Positions 34,551-47,804 of a stretch of DNA of 64,000 nucleotides are shown piece by piece (within the stretch, counting starts at the first letter, position 1; each line of letters starts with the position of its first letter). This stretch comes from Ptiloglossa arizonensis (Eukaryota > Arthropoda > Insecta > Hymenoptera > Colletidae). Location of the stretch: positions 338,285-402,284 of the forward strand of contig NW_027478887.1 in assembly GCF_051014685.1 (NCBI RefSeq), written 5' to 3'. Below the pieces are notes generated by a model. That model searched no databases, was not told the DNA's origin, and saw only the letters and a list, made by a program, of their open reading frames with translations. Made by a program: the position numbers and the translations under genes.

Positions 34551-37500
34551 GAATAACTAGAACGGCCTAGGGGAGAAGTGCGCATACCGTTGTAATCGGG
34601 CGAGTTTCTACTTTCAGATGCAACAGAAATTTTGCGGATTGGTCAATCCGTTCGCGAGATATGGCAGTTTGGAGGTAAGAAACGCTTGAGAAACTCAAAA
34701 TTTTCGCAGTTCTGATGCTCGAAACGAATAACCAGAACCGCCTAGGGGAAAAGTGCGCATACCGTTGTAATCGGGCGAGTTTCTACTTTCAGAAGCAACA
34801 GAAATTTTGCGGATTGGTCAATCCGTTCGCGAGATATGGCCGTTTGGATTTAACAAACGCTTGAGAAACTCAAAATTTTCGCATTTCTGATGCTCGAAAC
34901 GAATAACTAGAACCGCCTAGGGGAAAAGTGCGCATACCGTTGTAATCGGGCGAGTTTCTACTTTCAGATGCAACAGAAATTTTGCGGATTGATCAATCCG
35001 TTCGCGAAATATGGCAGTTTGGAGATAAGAAACGCTTGAGAAACTCAAAATTTTCGCAGTTCTGATGCTCGAAACGAATGACTAGAACGGCTTAGGGGAG
35101 AAGTACGCATACCGTTGTAATCGGGCGAGTTTCTACTTTCAGATGCAACAGAAATTTTGCGGATAGATCAATCCGTTCGCGAGATATGGCCGTTTGGATT
35201 TAAGGAACGCTTGAGAAACTCAAAATTTTCGCAGTTCTGATGCTCGAAACGAATGACTAGAACGGCCCAGGGGAGAAGTACGCATACCGTTGTAATCGGG
35301 CGAGTTTCTACTTTCAGATGCAACAGAAATTATGCGGATTTGTCAATCCGTTCGCGAGATATGGCAGTTTGGAGGTAAGAAACGTTGAGAAACTCAAAAT
35401 TTTCGCAGTTCTAATGCTCGAAACGAGTAACTAGAACGGCATAGTGGAAAAGTACGCATACCGTTGTAATCGGGCGAGTTTCTACTTTCAGATGCAACAG
35501 AAATTTTGCGGATTGATCAATCCGTTCGCGAGATATGGCAGTTTGGAGGTAAGAAACGCTTGAGAAACTCAAAATTTTCGCAGTTCTGATGCTCGAAACG
35601 AATGACTAGACCGGCCTAGGGGAGAAGTACGCATACCGTTGTAATCGGGCGAGTTTCTACTTTCAGATGCAACAGAAATTATGCGGATTGGTCAATCCGT
35701 TCGCGAGATATGGCAGTTTGGAGGTAAGAAACGCTTGAGAAACTCAAAATTTTCGCAGTTCTGATGCTCGACACGAATAACTAGAACGGCCTAGGGGCAA
35801 AGTGCGCATACCGTTGTAATCAGGCGAGTTTCTACTTTCAGATGCAACAGAAATTTTGCGGATTGGTCAATCCGTTCGCGAGATATGGCAGTTTGGAGGT
35901 AAGACACGCTTGAGAAACTCAAAATTTTCGCAGTTCTGATGCTCGAAACGAATAACCAGAACCGCCTAGGGGAAAAGTGCGCATACCGTTGTAATCGGGC
36001 GAGTTTCTACTTTCAGATGCAACAGAAATTTTGCGGATTGATCAATCCGTTCGCGAAATATGGCAGTTTGGAGATAAGAAACGCTTGAGAAACTCAAAAT
36101 TTTCGCAGTTCTGATGCTCGAAACGAATGACTAGAACGGCCTAGGGGAGAAGTACGCATACCGTTGTAATCGGGCGAGTTTCTACTTTCAGATGCAACAG
36201 AAATTTTGCGGATTGGTCAATCCGTTCGCGAGATATGGCAGTTTGGAGGTAAGGAACGCTTGAGAAACTCAAAATTTTCGCAGTTCTGATGCTCGAAAAG
36301 AATGACTAGAACGGCCCAGGGGAGAAGTAAGCATACCGTTGTAATCGGGCGAGTTTCTACTTTCAGATGCAACAGAAATTTTGCGGATTGGTCAATCCGT
36401 TCGCGAGATATGGCAGTTTGGAGGTAAGAAACGCTAGAGAAACTCAAAATTTTCGCAGTTCTGATGCTCGACACGAATAACTAGAACGGCCTAGGGGCAA
36501 AGTGCGCATACCGTTGTAATCAGGCGAGTTTCTACTTTCAGATGCAACAGAAATTTTGCGGATTGGTGGATCCGTTCGCGAGATGTGGCAGTTTGGAAGT
36601 AAGAAACGCTTGAGAAACTCAAAATTTTCGCAGTTCTGATGCTCGAAATGAATAACTGGAACGGTCTAGGGGAAAACTACACCTACCGTTGTAATCGGGC
36701 GAGTTTCTACTTTCAGAAGCAACAGAAATTTTGCGGATTGGTCAATCCGTTCGCGAGATATGGCAGTTTGGAGGTAAGAAACGCTTGAGAAACACAAAAT
36801 TTTCGCAGTTCTGATGCTCGAAACGAATGACTAGAACGGCCCAGGGGAGAAGTACGCATACCGTTGTAATCGGGCGAGTTTCTACTTTCAGATGCAACAG
36901 AAATTATGCGGATTTGTCAATCCGTTCGCGAGATATGGCAGTTTGGAGGTAAGAAACGCTTGAGAAACTCAAAATTTTCGCAGTTCTAATGCTCGAAACG
37001 AGTAACTAGAACTGCATAGGGGAAAAGTACGCATACCGTTGTAATCGGGCGAGTTTCTACTTTCAGAACCACAGAAATTTTGCAAATCGGTCAATCCGTT
37101 CGCGAGATATGGCAGTTTGGAGGTAAGAAACGCTTGAGAAACTCAAAATTTTCGCAGTTCGGATGCTCGACACGAATAACTAGAACGGCCTAGGGGCAAA
37201 GTGCGCATACCGTTGTAATCAGGCCAGTTTCTACTTTCAGATGCAACAGAAATTTTGCGGATTGGTCGATCCGTTCGCGAGATGTGGCAGTTTGGAGATA
37301 AGAAACGCTTGAGAAACTCAAAATTTTCGAAGTTCTGATGCTCGATACGAATAACTAGAACTGCCTAGGGGAAAAGTGCGCATACCGTTGTAATCGGGCG
37401 AGTTTCTGCTTTCAGATGCAACAGAAATTTTGCGGATTGGTCGATCCGTTCGCGAGATGTGGCAGTTTGGAAGTAAGAAACGCTTGAGAAACTCAAAATT

Positions 37501-40500
37501 TTCGCAGTTCTAATGCCCGAAACGAATAACTAGAACGGCCTAGGGGAAGACTACACATACCGATGTAATCGGGCGAGTTTCTACTTTCAGATGCAACAGA
37601 AATTTTGCGGATTGGTCAATCCGTTCGCGCGGTATGGCAGTTTGGAGGTAAGAAACGCTTGAGAAACTCAAAATTTTCGCAGTTCTGATGCTCGAAACGA
37701 ATAACTAGAACGGCCTAGGGGAAAACTACACCTACCGTTGTAATCGGGCGAGTTTCTACTTTCAGATGCAACAGAAATTTTGCGGATTGGTCAATCCGTT
37801 CGCGAGATGTGGCAGTTTGGAGGTAAGAAACGCTTGAGAAACTCAAAATTTTCGCAGTCCTGATGCTCGAAACGAATGACTAGAACGGCCTAGGGGAGAA
37901 GTACGCATACCGTTGTAATCGGGCGAGTTTCTACGTTCAGATGCAACAGAAATTTTGCGGATTGATCAATCCGTTCGCGAGATATGGCCGTTTGGATTTA
38001 AGGAACGCTTGAGAAACTCAAAATTTTCGCATTTCTGATGCTCGAAACGAATGACTAGAACGGCCTAGGGGAGAAGTACACATACCGTTGTAATCGGGCG
38101 AGTTTCTACTTTCAGATGCAACAGAAATTTTGCGGATTGGTCAATCCGTTCGCGAGATATGGCAGTTTGGAGGTAAGAAACGCTTGAGAAACTCAAAATT
38201 ATCGCAGTTCTAATGCTCGAAACGAGTAACTAGAACGGCATAGGGGAAAAGTACGCATACCGTTGTAATCGGGCGAGTTTCTACTTTCAGATGCAACAGA
38301 AACTTTGCGGATTGGTCAATCCGTTCGCGAGATATGGCAGTTTGGAGGTAAGAAACGCTTGAGAAACTCAAAATTTTCGCAGTTCTGATGCTCGAAACGA
38401 ATAACTAGAACCGCCTAGGGGAAAAGTGCGCATACCGTTGTAATCGGGCGAGTTTCTACTTTCAGATGCAACAGAAATTTTGCGGATTGATCAATCCGTT
38501 CGCGAAATATGGCAGTTTGGAGATAAGAAACGCTTGAGAAACTCAAAATTTTCGCAGTTCTGATGCTCGAAACGAATGACTAGAACGGCCTAGGGGAAAA
38601 GTGCGCATACCGTTGTAATCGGGCGAGTTTCTACTTTCAGATGCAACAGAAATTTTGCGGATTGGTCGATCCGTTCGCGAGATGTGGCAGTTTGGAAGTA
38701 AGAAACGCTTGAGAAACTCAAAATTTTCGCAGTTCTAATGCCCGAAACGAATAACTAGAACGGCCTAGGGGAAGACTACACATACCGATGTAATCGGGCG
38801 AGTTTCTACTTTCAGAAGCAACAGAAATTTTGCGGATTGGTCAGTCCGTTCGCGAGATATGGCAGTTTGGAGGTAAGAAACGCTTGAGAAACTCAAAATT
38901 TTCCCACTTCTGATGCTCGAAATGAATAACTGGAACGGTCTAGGGGAAAACTACACCTACCGTTGTAATCGGGCGAGTTTCTACTTTCAGAAGCAACAGA
39001 AATTTTGCGGATTGGTCAATCCGTTCGCGAGATATGGCAGTTTGGAGGTAAGAAACGCTTGAGAAACACAAAATTTTCGCAGTTCTGATGCTCGAAACGA
39101 ATGACTAGAACGGTCCAGGGGAGAAGTACGCATACAGTTGTAATCGGGCGAGTTTCTATTTTCAGATGCAACAGAAATTTTGCGGATTGGTCAATCCGTT
39201 CGCGAGATATGGCCGTTTGGATTTAACAAACGCTTGAGAAACTCAAAATTTTCGCATTTCTGATGCTCGAAACGAATAACAAGAACGGCCTAGGGGAAAA
39301 GTGCGCATACCGTTGTAATCGGGCGAGTTTCTACTTTCAGATGCAACAGAAATTTTGCGGATTAGTCAATCCGTTCGCGAGATATGGCAGTTTGGAGGTA
39401 AGAAAAGCTTGGGAAACTCAAAATTTTCGCAGTTCTGATGCTCGACACGAATAAATAGAACGGCCTAGGGGAAAAGTGCGCATACCGTTGTAATCGGGCG
39501 AGTTTCTACTTTCAGATGCAACAGAAATTTTGCGGATTGGTCAATCCGTTCGCGAGATATGGCAGTTTGGAGGTAAGAAACGCTTGAGAAACTCAAAATT
39601 TTCGCATTTCTGATGCTCGAAACGAATAACTAGAACGACGGGGGGGAAAAGTGCGCATACCGTTGTAATCGGGCGAGTTTCTACTTTCAGAAGCAACAGA
39701 AATTTTGCGGATTGGTCTATCCATTCGCGAGATATGGCAGTTTGGAGGTAAGAAACGCTTGAGAAACTCAAAATTTTCGCAGTTCTGATGCTCGAAATGA
39801 ATAACTGGAACGGCCTAGGGGAAAAGTACGCATACCGTTGTAATCGGGCGAGTTTCTACGTTCAGATGCAACAGAAATTTTGCGGATTGATCAATCCGTT
39901 CGCGAAATATGGCAGTTTGGAGATAAGAAACGCTTGAGAAACTCAAAATTTTCGCAGTTCTGATGCTCGAAACGAATGACTAGAACGGCCTAGGGGAGAA
40001 GTACGCATACCGTTGTAATCGGGCGAGTTTCTACGTTCAGATGCAACAGAAATTTTGCGGATTGATCAATCCGTTCGCGAGATATGGCCGTTTGGATTTA
40101 AGGAACGCTTGAGAAACTCAAAATTTTCGCATTTCTGATGCTCGAAACGAATGACTAGAACGGCCTAGGGGAAAAGTGCGCATACCGTTGTAATCGGGCG
40201 AGTTTCTACTTTCAGATGCAACAGAAATTTTGCGGATTGATCAATCCGTTCGCGAAATATGGCAGTTTGGAGATAAGAAACGCTTGAGAAACTCAAAATT
40301 TTCGCAGTTCTGATGCTCGAAACGAATGACTAGAACGGCCTAGGGGAGAAGTACGCATACCGTTTTAATCGGGCGAGTTTCTACTTTCAGATGCAACAGA
40401 AATTTTGCGGATTGATCAATCCGTTCGCGAGATATGGCCGTTTGGATTTAAGGAACGCTTGAGAAACTCAAAATTTTCGCATTTCTGATGCTCGAAACGA

Positions 40501-41811
40501 ATGACAAGAACGGCCTAGGGGAGAAGTACACATACCGTTGTAATCGGGCGAGTTTCTACTTTCAGATGCAACAGAAATTTTGCGGATTGGTCAATCCTTT
40601 CGCGAGATATGGCAGTTTGGAGGTAAGAAACGCTTGAGAAACTCAAAATTTTCGCAGTTCTGATGCTCGACACGAATAACGAGAACGGCCTAGGGGAAAA
40701 CTACACCTACCGTTGTAATCGGGCGAGTTTCTACTTTCAGAAGCAACAGAAATTTTGCGGATTGGTCAATCCGTTCGCGAGATATGGCAGTTTGGAGGTA
40801 AGAAACGCTTGAGAAACTCAAAATTTTCGCAGTTCTGATGCTCGAAACGAATGACTAGAACGGCCCAGGGGAGAAGTACGCATACCGTTGTAATCGGGCG
40901 AGTTTCTACTTTCAGATGCAACAGAAATTTTGCGGATTGGTCAATCCGTTCGCGAGATATGGCAGTTTGGAGGTAAGAAACGCTTGAGAAACTCAAAATT
41001 TTCGCAGTTCTGATGCTCGAAACGAATAACTAGAACCGCCTAGGGGAAAAGTGCGCATACCGTTGTAATCGGGCGAGTTTCTACTTTCAGATGCAACAGA
41101 AATTTTGCGGATTGATCAATCCGTTCGCGAAATATGGCAGTTTGGAGATAAGAAACGCTTGAGAAACTCAAAATTTTCGCAGTTCTGATGCTCGAAACGA
41201 ATGACTAGAACGGCCTAGGGGAGAAGTACGCATACCGTTGTAATCGGGCGAGTTTCTACTTTCAGATGCAACAGAAATTTTGCGGATTGATCAATCCGTT
41301 CGCGAAATATGGCAGTTTGGAGATAAGAAACGCTTGAGAAACTCAAAATTTTCGCAGTTCTGATGCTCGAAACGAATGACTAGAACGGCCTAGGGGAGAA
41401 GTACGCATACCGTTGTAATCGGGCGGGTTTCTACTTTCAGATGCAACAGAAATTTTGCGGATTGATCAATCCGTTCGCGAGATATGGCCGTTTGGATTTA
41501 AGGAACGCTTGAGAAACTCAAAATTTTCGCAGTTCTGATGCTCGAAACGAATGACTAGAACGGCCTAGGGGAAAAGTGCGCATACCGTTGTAATCGGGCG
41601 AGTTTCTACTTTCAGAAGCAACAGAAATTTTGCGGATTGGTCAGTCCGTTCGCGAGATATGGCAGTTTGGAGGTAAGAAACGCTTGAGAAACTCAAAATT
41701 TTCCCACTTCTGATGCTCGAAATGAATAACTGGAACGGTCTAGGGGAAAACTACACCTACCGTTGTAATCGGGCGAGTTTCTACTTTCAGAAGCAACAGA
41801 AATTTTGCGGA
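34551..41811. repeat. Mosaic region with relocated copies of earlier blocks
   Basis: About 35.0-35.93 kb copies 27.5-28.4 kb (offset 7,522 bp), including the rare ACGGCTTAGG unit and the one-base-short AACGTTGAG unit at 35383. About 39.2-39.8 kb resembles 25.9-26.5 kb, with AAAAGCTTGGG and a G7 run at about 39,639. The first ACTGCCTAGG/CTAATGCCCG/CCGATGTAATC/GCGCGGTATGG series lies at 37.36-37.64 kb. TCAGTCCGTT at 38841 and 41641 marks a 2,800-bp (16-mer) offset. A 174-bp unit lies at 37065. Confidence 0.7.
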
Positions 41812-43461
41812 TTGGTCAATCCGTTCGCGAGATATGGCAGTTTGGAGGTAAGAAACGCTTGAGAAACTCAAAATTTTCGCAGTTCTGATGCTCGAAACGA
41901 ATAACTAGAACCGCCTAGGGGAAAAGTGCGCATACCGTTGTAATCGGGCGAGTTTCTACTTTCAGATGCAACAGAAATTTTGCGGATTGATCAATCCGTT
42001 CGCGAAATATGGCAGTTTGGAGATAAGAAACGCTTGAGAAACTCAAAATTTTCGCACTTCTGATGCTCGAAACGAATGACTAGAACGGCCTAGGGGAGAA
42101 GTACGCATACCGTTGTAATCGGGAGAGTTTCTACGTTCAGATGCAACAGAAATTTTGCGGATTGATCAATCCGTTCGCGAGATATGGCCGTTTGGATTTA
42201 AGGAACGCTTGAGAAACTCAAAATTTTCGCATTTCTGATGCTCGAAACGAATGACTAGAACGGCCTAGGGGAGAAGTACACATACCGTTGTAATCGGGCG
42301 AGTTTCTACTTTCAGATGCAACAGAAATTTTGCGGATTGGTCAATCCGTTCGCGAGATATGGCAGTTTGGAGGTAAGAAACGCTTGAGAAACTCAAAATT
42401 TTCGCAGTTCTGATGCTCGAAACGAATAACTAGAACTGCCTAGGGGAAAAGTGCGCATACCGTTGTAATCGGGCGAGTTTCTACTTTCAGATGCAACAGA
42501 AATTTTGCGGATTGGTCGATCCGTTCGCGAGATGTGGCAGTTTGGAAGTAAGAAACGCTTGAGAAACTCAAAATTTTCGCAGTTCTAATGCCCGAAACGA
42601 ATAACTAGAACGGCCTAGGGGAAGACTACACATACCGATGTAATCGGGCGAGTTTCTACTTTCAGATGCAACAGAAATTTTGCGGATTGGTCAATCCGTT
42701 CGCGCGGTATGGCAGTTTGGAGGTAAGAAACGCTTGAGAAACTCAAAATTTTCGCAGTTCTGATGCTCGAAACGAATAACTAGAACGGCCTAGGGGAAAA
42801 CTACACCTACCGTTGTAATCGGGCGAGTTTCTACTTTCAGATGCAACAGAAATTTTGCGGATTGGTCAATCCGTTCGCGAGATATGGCAGTTTGGAGGTA
42901 AGAAACGCTTGAGAAACTCAAAATTTTCGCAGTTCTGATGCTCGAAACGAATAACTAGAACCGCCTAGGGGAAAAGTGCGCATACCGTTGTAATCGGGCG
43001 AGTTTCTACTTTCAGATGCAACAGAAATTTTGCGGATTGATCAATCCGTTCGCGAAATATGGCAGTTTGGAGATAAGAAACGCTTGAGAAACTCAAAATT
43101 TTCGCACTTCTGATGCTCGAAACGAATGACTAGAACGGCCTAGGGGAGAAGTACGCATACCGTTGTAATCGGGAGAGTTTCTACGTTCAGATGCAACAGA
43201 AATTTTGCGGATTGATCAATCCGTTCGCGAGATATGGCCGTTTGGATTTAAGGAACGCTTGAGAAACTCAAAATTTTCGCATTTCTGATGCTCGAAACGA
43301 ATGACTAGAACGGCCTAGGGGAGAAGTACACATACCGTTGTAATCGGGCGAGTTTCTACTTTCAGATGCAACAGAAATTTTGCGGATTGGTCAATCCGTT
43401 CGCGAGATATGGCAGTTTGGAGGTAAGAAACGCTTGAGAAACTCAAAATTTTCGCAGTTCT
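41812..43461. repeat. 6-monomer HOR, about 1.5 copies (1,050-bp unit)
   Basis: GGGAGAGTTTCTACG recurs at 42121 and 43171 (1,050 bp), and ACTAGAACCGCC and TTCGCACTTCTG units recur at the same spacing. The unit contains ACTGCCTAGG (42437), CTAATGCCCG, CCGATGTAATCGGG and GCGCGGTATGG. The same six-unit cassette appears twice more at 45.7-47.8 kb, offset 3,324 bp (19 monomers minus the 174-bp unit at 45464). Confidence 0.82.
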
Positions 43462-45704
43462 GATGATCGAAACGAATAACTAGAACCGCCTAGGGGAAAA
43501 GTGCGCATACCGTTGTAATCGGGCGAGTTTCTACTTTCAGATGCAACAGAAATTTTGCGGATTGATCAATCCGTTCGCGAAATATGGCAGTTTGGAGATA
43601 AGAAACGCTTGAGAAACTCAAAATTTTCGCAGTTCTGATGCTCGAAACGAGTGACTAGAACGGCCTAGGGGAAAAGTGCGCATACCGTTGTAATCGGGCG
43701 AGTTTCTACTTTCAGAAGCAACAGAAATTTTGCGGATTGGTCAATCCGTTCGCGAGATATGGCAGTTTGGAGGTAAGAAACGCTTGAGAAACTCAAAATT
43801 TTCCCACTTCTGATGCTCGAAATGAATAACTGGAACTGTCTAGGGGCAAACTACACCTACCGTTGTAATCGGGCGAGTTTCTACTTTCAGAAGCAACAGA
43901 AATTTTGCGGATTGGTCAATCCGTTCGCGAGATATGGCAGTTTGGAGGTAAGAAACGCTTGAGAAACACAAAATTTTCGCAGTTCTGATGCTCGAAACGA
44001 ATGACTAGAACGGCCCAGGGGAGAAGTACGCATACCGTTGTAATCGGGCTAGTTTCTACTTTCAGATGCAACAGAAATTATGCGGATTTGTCAATCCGTT
44101 CGCTAGATATGGCAGTTTGGAGATAAGAAACGCTTGAGAAACTCAAAATTTTCGCAGTTCTAATGCTCGAAACGAATAACTAGAACGGCCTAGGGGAAAA
44201 CTACACCTACCGTTGTAATCGGGCGAGTTTCTACTTTCAGATGCAACAGAAATTTTGCGGATTGGTCGATCCGTTCGCGAGATGTGGCAGTTTCGAAGTA
44301 AGAAACGCTTGAGAAACTCAAAATTTTCGCAGTTCTGATGCTCGAAACGAATAACTAGAACGGCCAAGGGGAAGACTACACCTACCGTTGTAATCGGGCG
44401 AGTTTCTACTTTCAGATGCAACAGAAATTTTGCGGATTGGTCAATCCGTTCGCGAGGTATGGCAGTTTGGAGGTAAGAAACGCTTGAGAAACTCAAAATT
44501 TTCGCAGTTCTGATGCCCGAAACGAATAACTAGAACGGCCTAGGGGAATACTACACCTACCGTTGTAATCGGGCGAGTTTCTACTTTCAGATGCAACAGA
44601 AATTTTGCGGATTGGTCAATCCGTTCGCGAGATATGGCAGTTTGGAGGTAAGAAACGCTTGAGAAACTCAAAATTTTCGCAGTTCTGATGCTCGAAACGA
44701 ATAACTAGAACGGCCTAGGGGAAAAGTGCGCATACCGTTGTAATCGGGCGAGTTTCTACTTTCAGATGCAACAGAAATTTTGCGGATTGATCAATCCGTT
44801 CGCGAAATATGGCAGTTTGGAGATAAGAAACGCTTGAGAAACACAAAATTTTCGCAGTTCTGATGCTCGAAACGAATGACTAGAACGGCCTAGTGGAAAA
44901 GTGCGCATACCGTTGTAATCGGGCGAGTTTCTACTTTCAGAAGCAACAGAAATTTTGCGGATTGGTCAATCCGTTCGCGAGATATGGCAGTTTGGAGGTA
45001 AGAAACGCTTGAGAAACTCAAAATTTTCGCATTTCTGATGCTCGAAATGAATAACTGGAACGGTCTAGGGGAAAACTACACCTACCGTTGTAATCGGGCG
45101 AGTTTCTACTTTCAGAAGCAACAGAAATTTTGCGGATTGGTCAATCCGTTCGCGAGATATGGCAGTTTGGAGGTAAGAAACGCTTGAGTAACACAAAATT
45201 TTCGCAGTTCTGATGCTCGAAACGAATGACTAGAACGGCCCAGGGGAGAAGTACGCATACCGTTGTAATCGGGCGAGTTTCTACTTTCAGATGCAACAGA
45301 AATTATGCGGATTTGTCAATCCGTTCGCGAGATATGGCAGTTTGGAGGTAAGAAACGCTTGAGAAACTCAAAATTTTCGCAGTTCTAATGCTCGAAACGA
45401 GTAACTAGAACGGCATAGGGGAAAAGTACGCATACCGTTGTAATCGGGCGAGTTTCTACTTTCAGAACCACAGAAATTTTGCGAATCGGTCAATCCGTTC
45501 GCGAGATAAGGCAGTTTGGAGGTAAGAAACGCTTGAGAAACTCAAAATTTTCGCAGTTCGGATGCTCGACACGAATAACTAGAACGGCCTAGGGGCAAAG
45601 TGCGCATACCGTTGTAATCAGGCGAGTTTCTACTTTCAGATGCAACAGAAATTTTGCGGATTGGTCGATCCGTTCGCGAGATGTGGCAGTTTGGAGATAA
45701 GAAA
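43462..45704. repeat. Block between 6-mer cassettes; partner at 47.8-48.6 kb
   Basis: About 43.47-44.25 kb matches 47.84-48.62 kb at 4,374 bp (CCCACTTC at 43803 and 48177; AACTGTCTAGGGGC; TTCGCTAGATATGG). One 174-bp unit at 45464 follows CGGCATAGGGG, the usual neighbour of AGAACCACAG units. AGATAAGGCAG near 45,505 is private. Confidence 0.72.
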
Positions 45705-46754
45705 CGCTTGAGAAACTCAAAATTTTCGCAGTTCTGATGCTCGAAACGAATAACTAGAACTGCCTAGGGGAAAAGTGCGCATACCGTTGTAATCGGGCGA
45801 GTTTCTACTTTCAGATGCAACAGAAATTTTGCGGATTGGTCGATCCGTTCGCGAGATGTGGCAGTTTGGAAGTAAGAAACGCTTGAGAAACTCAAAATTT
45901 TCGCAGTTCTAATGCCCGAAACGAATAACTAGAACGGCCTAGGGGAAGACTACACATACCGATGTAATCGGGCGAGTTTCTACTTTCAGATGCAACAGAA
46001 ATTTTGCGGATTGGTCAATCCGTTCGCGCGGTATGGCAGTTTGGAGGTAAGAAACGCTTGAGAAACTCAAAATTTTCGCAGTTCTGATGCTCGAAACGAA
46101 TAACTAGAACGGCCTAGGGGAAAACTACACCTACCGTTGTAATCGGGCGAGTTTCTACTTTCAGATGCAACAGAAATTTTGCGGATTGGTCAATCCGTTC
46201 GCGAGATATGGCAGTTTGGAGGTAAGAAACGCTTGAGAAACTCAAAATTTTCGCAGTTCTGATGCTCGAAACGAATAACTAGAACCGCCTAGGGGAAAAG
46301 TGCGCATACCGTTGTAATCGGGCGAGTTTCTACTTTCAGATGCAACAGAAATTTTGCGGATTGATCAATCCGTTCGCGAAATATGGCAGTTTGGAGATAA
46401 GAAACGCTTGAGAAACTCAAAATTTTCGCACTTCTGATGCTCGAAACGAATGACTAGAACGGCCTAGGGGAGAAGTACGCATACCGTTGTAATCGGGAGA
46501 GTTTCTACGTTCAGATGCAACAGAAATTTTGCGGATTGATCAATCCGTTCGCGAGATATGGCCGTTTGGATTTAAGGAACGCTTGAGAAACTCAAAATTT
46601 TCGCATTTCTGATGCTCGAAACGAATGACTAGAACGGCCTAGGGGAGAAGTACACATACCGTTGTAATCGGGCGAGTTTCTACTTTCAGATGCAACAGAA
46701 ATTTTGCGGATTGGTCAATCCGTTCGCGAGATATGGCAGTTTGGAGGTAAGAAA
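45705..46754. repeat. 6-monomer HOR cassette, tandem copy 1 (1,050 bp)
   Basis: Ordered markers are TGCCTAGGGG (45761), class C head, CTAATGCCCG, GAAGACTACACATACCGATG, GCGCGGTATGG, ACTAGAACCGCC, GAAATATGG, TTCGCACTTC, GGGAGAGTTTCTACG (46495), and class B TTTAAGG. Each marker returns 1,050 bp later. The CCGATG unit alters the middle of the CENP-B-box-like motif. Confidence 0.86.
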
Positions 46755-47804
46755 CGCTTGAGAAACTCAAAATTTTCGCAGTTCTGATGCTCGAAACGAA
46801 TAACTAGAACTGCCTAGGGGAAAAGTGCGCATACCGTTGTAATCGGGCGAGTTTCTACTTTCAGATGCAACAGAAATTTTGCGGATTGGTCGATCCGTTC
46901 GCGAGATGTGGCAGTTTGGAAGTAAGAAACGCTTGAGAAACTCAAAATTTTCGCAGTTCTAATGCCCGAAACGAATAACTAGGACGGCCTAGGGGAAGAC
47001 TACACATACCGATGTAATCGGGCGAGTTTCTACTTTCAGATGCAACAGAAATTTTGCGGATTGGTCAATCCGTTCGCGCGGTATGGCAGTTTGGAGGTAA
47101 GAAACGCTTGAGAAACTCAAAATTTTCGCAGTTCTGATGCTCGAAACGAATAACTAGAACGGCCTAGGGGAAAACTACACCTACCGTTGTAATCGGGCGA
47201 GTTTCTACTTTCAGATGCAACAGAAATTTTGCGGATTGGTCAATCCGTTCGCGAGATATGGCAGTTTGGAGGTAAGAAACGCTTGAGAAACTCAAAATTT
47301 TCGCAGTTCTGATGCTCGAAACGAATAACTAGAACCGCCTAGGGGAAAAGTGCGCATACCGTTGTAATCGGGCGAGTTTCTACTTTCAGATGCAACAGAA
47401 ATTTTGCGGATTGATCAATCCGTTCGCGAAATATGGCAGTTTGGAGATAAGAAACGCTTGAGAAACTCAAAATTTTCGCACTTCTGATGCTCGAAACGAA
47501 TGACTAGAACGGCCTAGGGGAGAAGTACGCATACCGTTGTAATCGGGAGAGTTTCTACGTTCAGATGCAACAGAAATTTTGCGGATTGATCAATCCGTTC
47601 GCGAGATATGGCCGTTTGGATTTAAGGAACGCTTGAGAAACTCAAAATTTTCGCATTTCTGATGCTCGAAACGAATGACTAGAACGGCCTAGGGGAGAAG
47701 TACACATACCGTTGTAATCGGGCGAGTTTCTACTTTCAGATGCAACAGAAATTTTGCGGATTGGTCAATCCGTTCGCGAGATATGGCAGTTTGGAGGTAA
47801 GAAA
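46755..47804. repeat. 6-monomer HOR cassette, tandem copy 2 (1,050 bp)
   Basis: Near-identical to the preceding copy; TAGGACGGCC near 46,980 is the only substitution I noticed. It ends where ACTAGAACCGCC near 47,850 replaces ACTAGAACTGCC. Confidence 0.86.
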
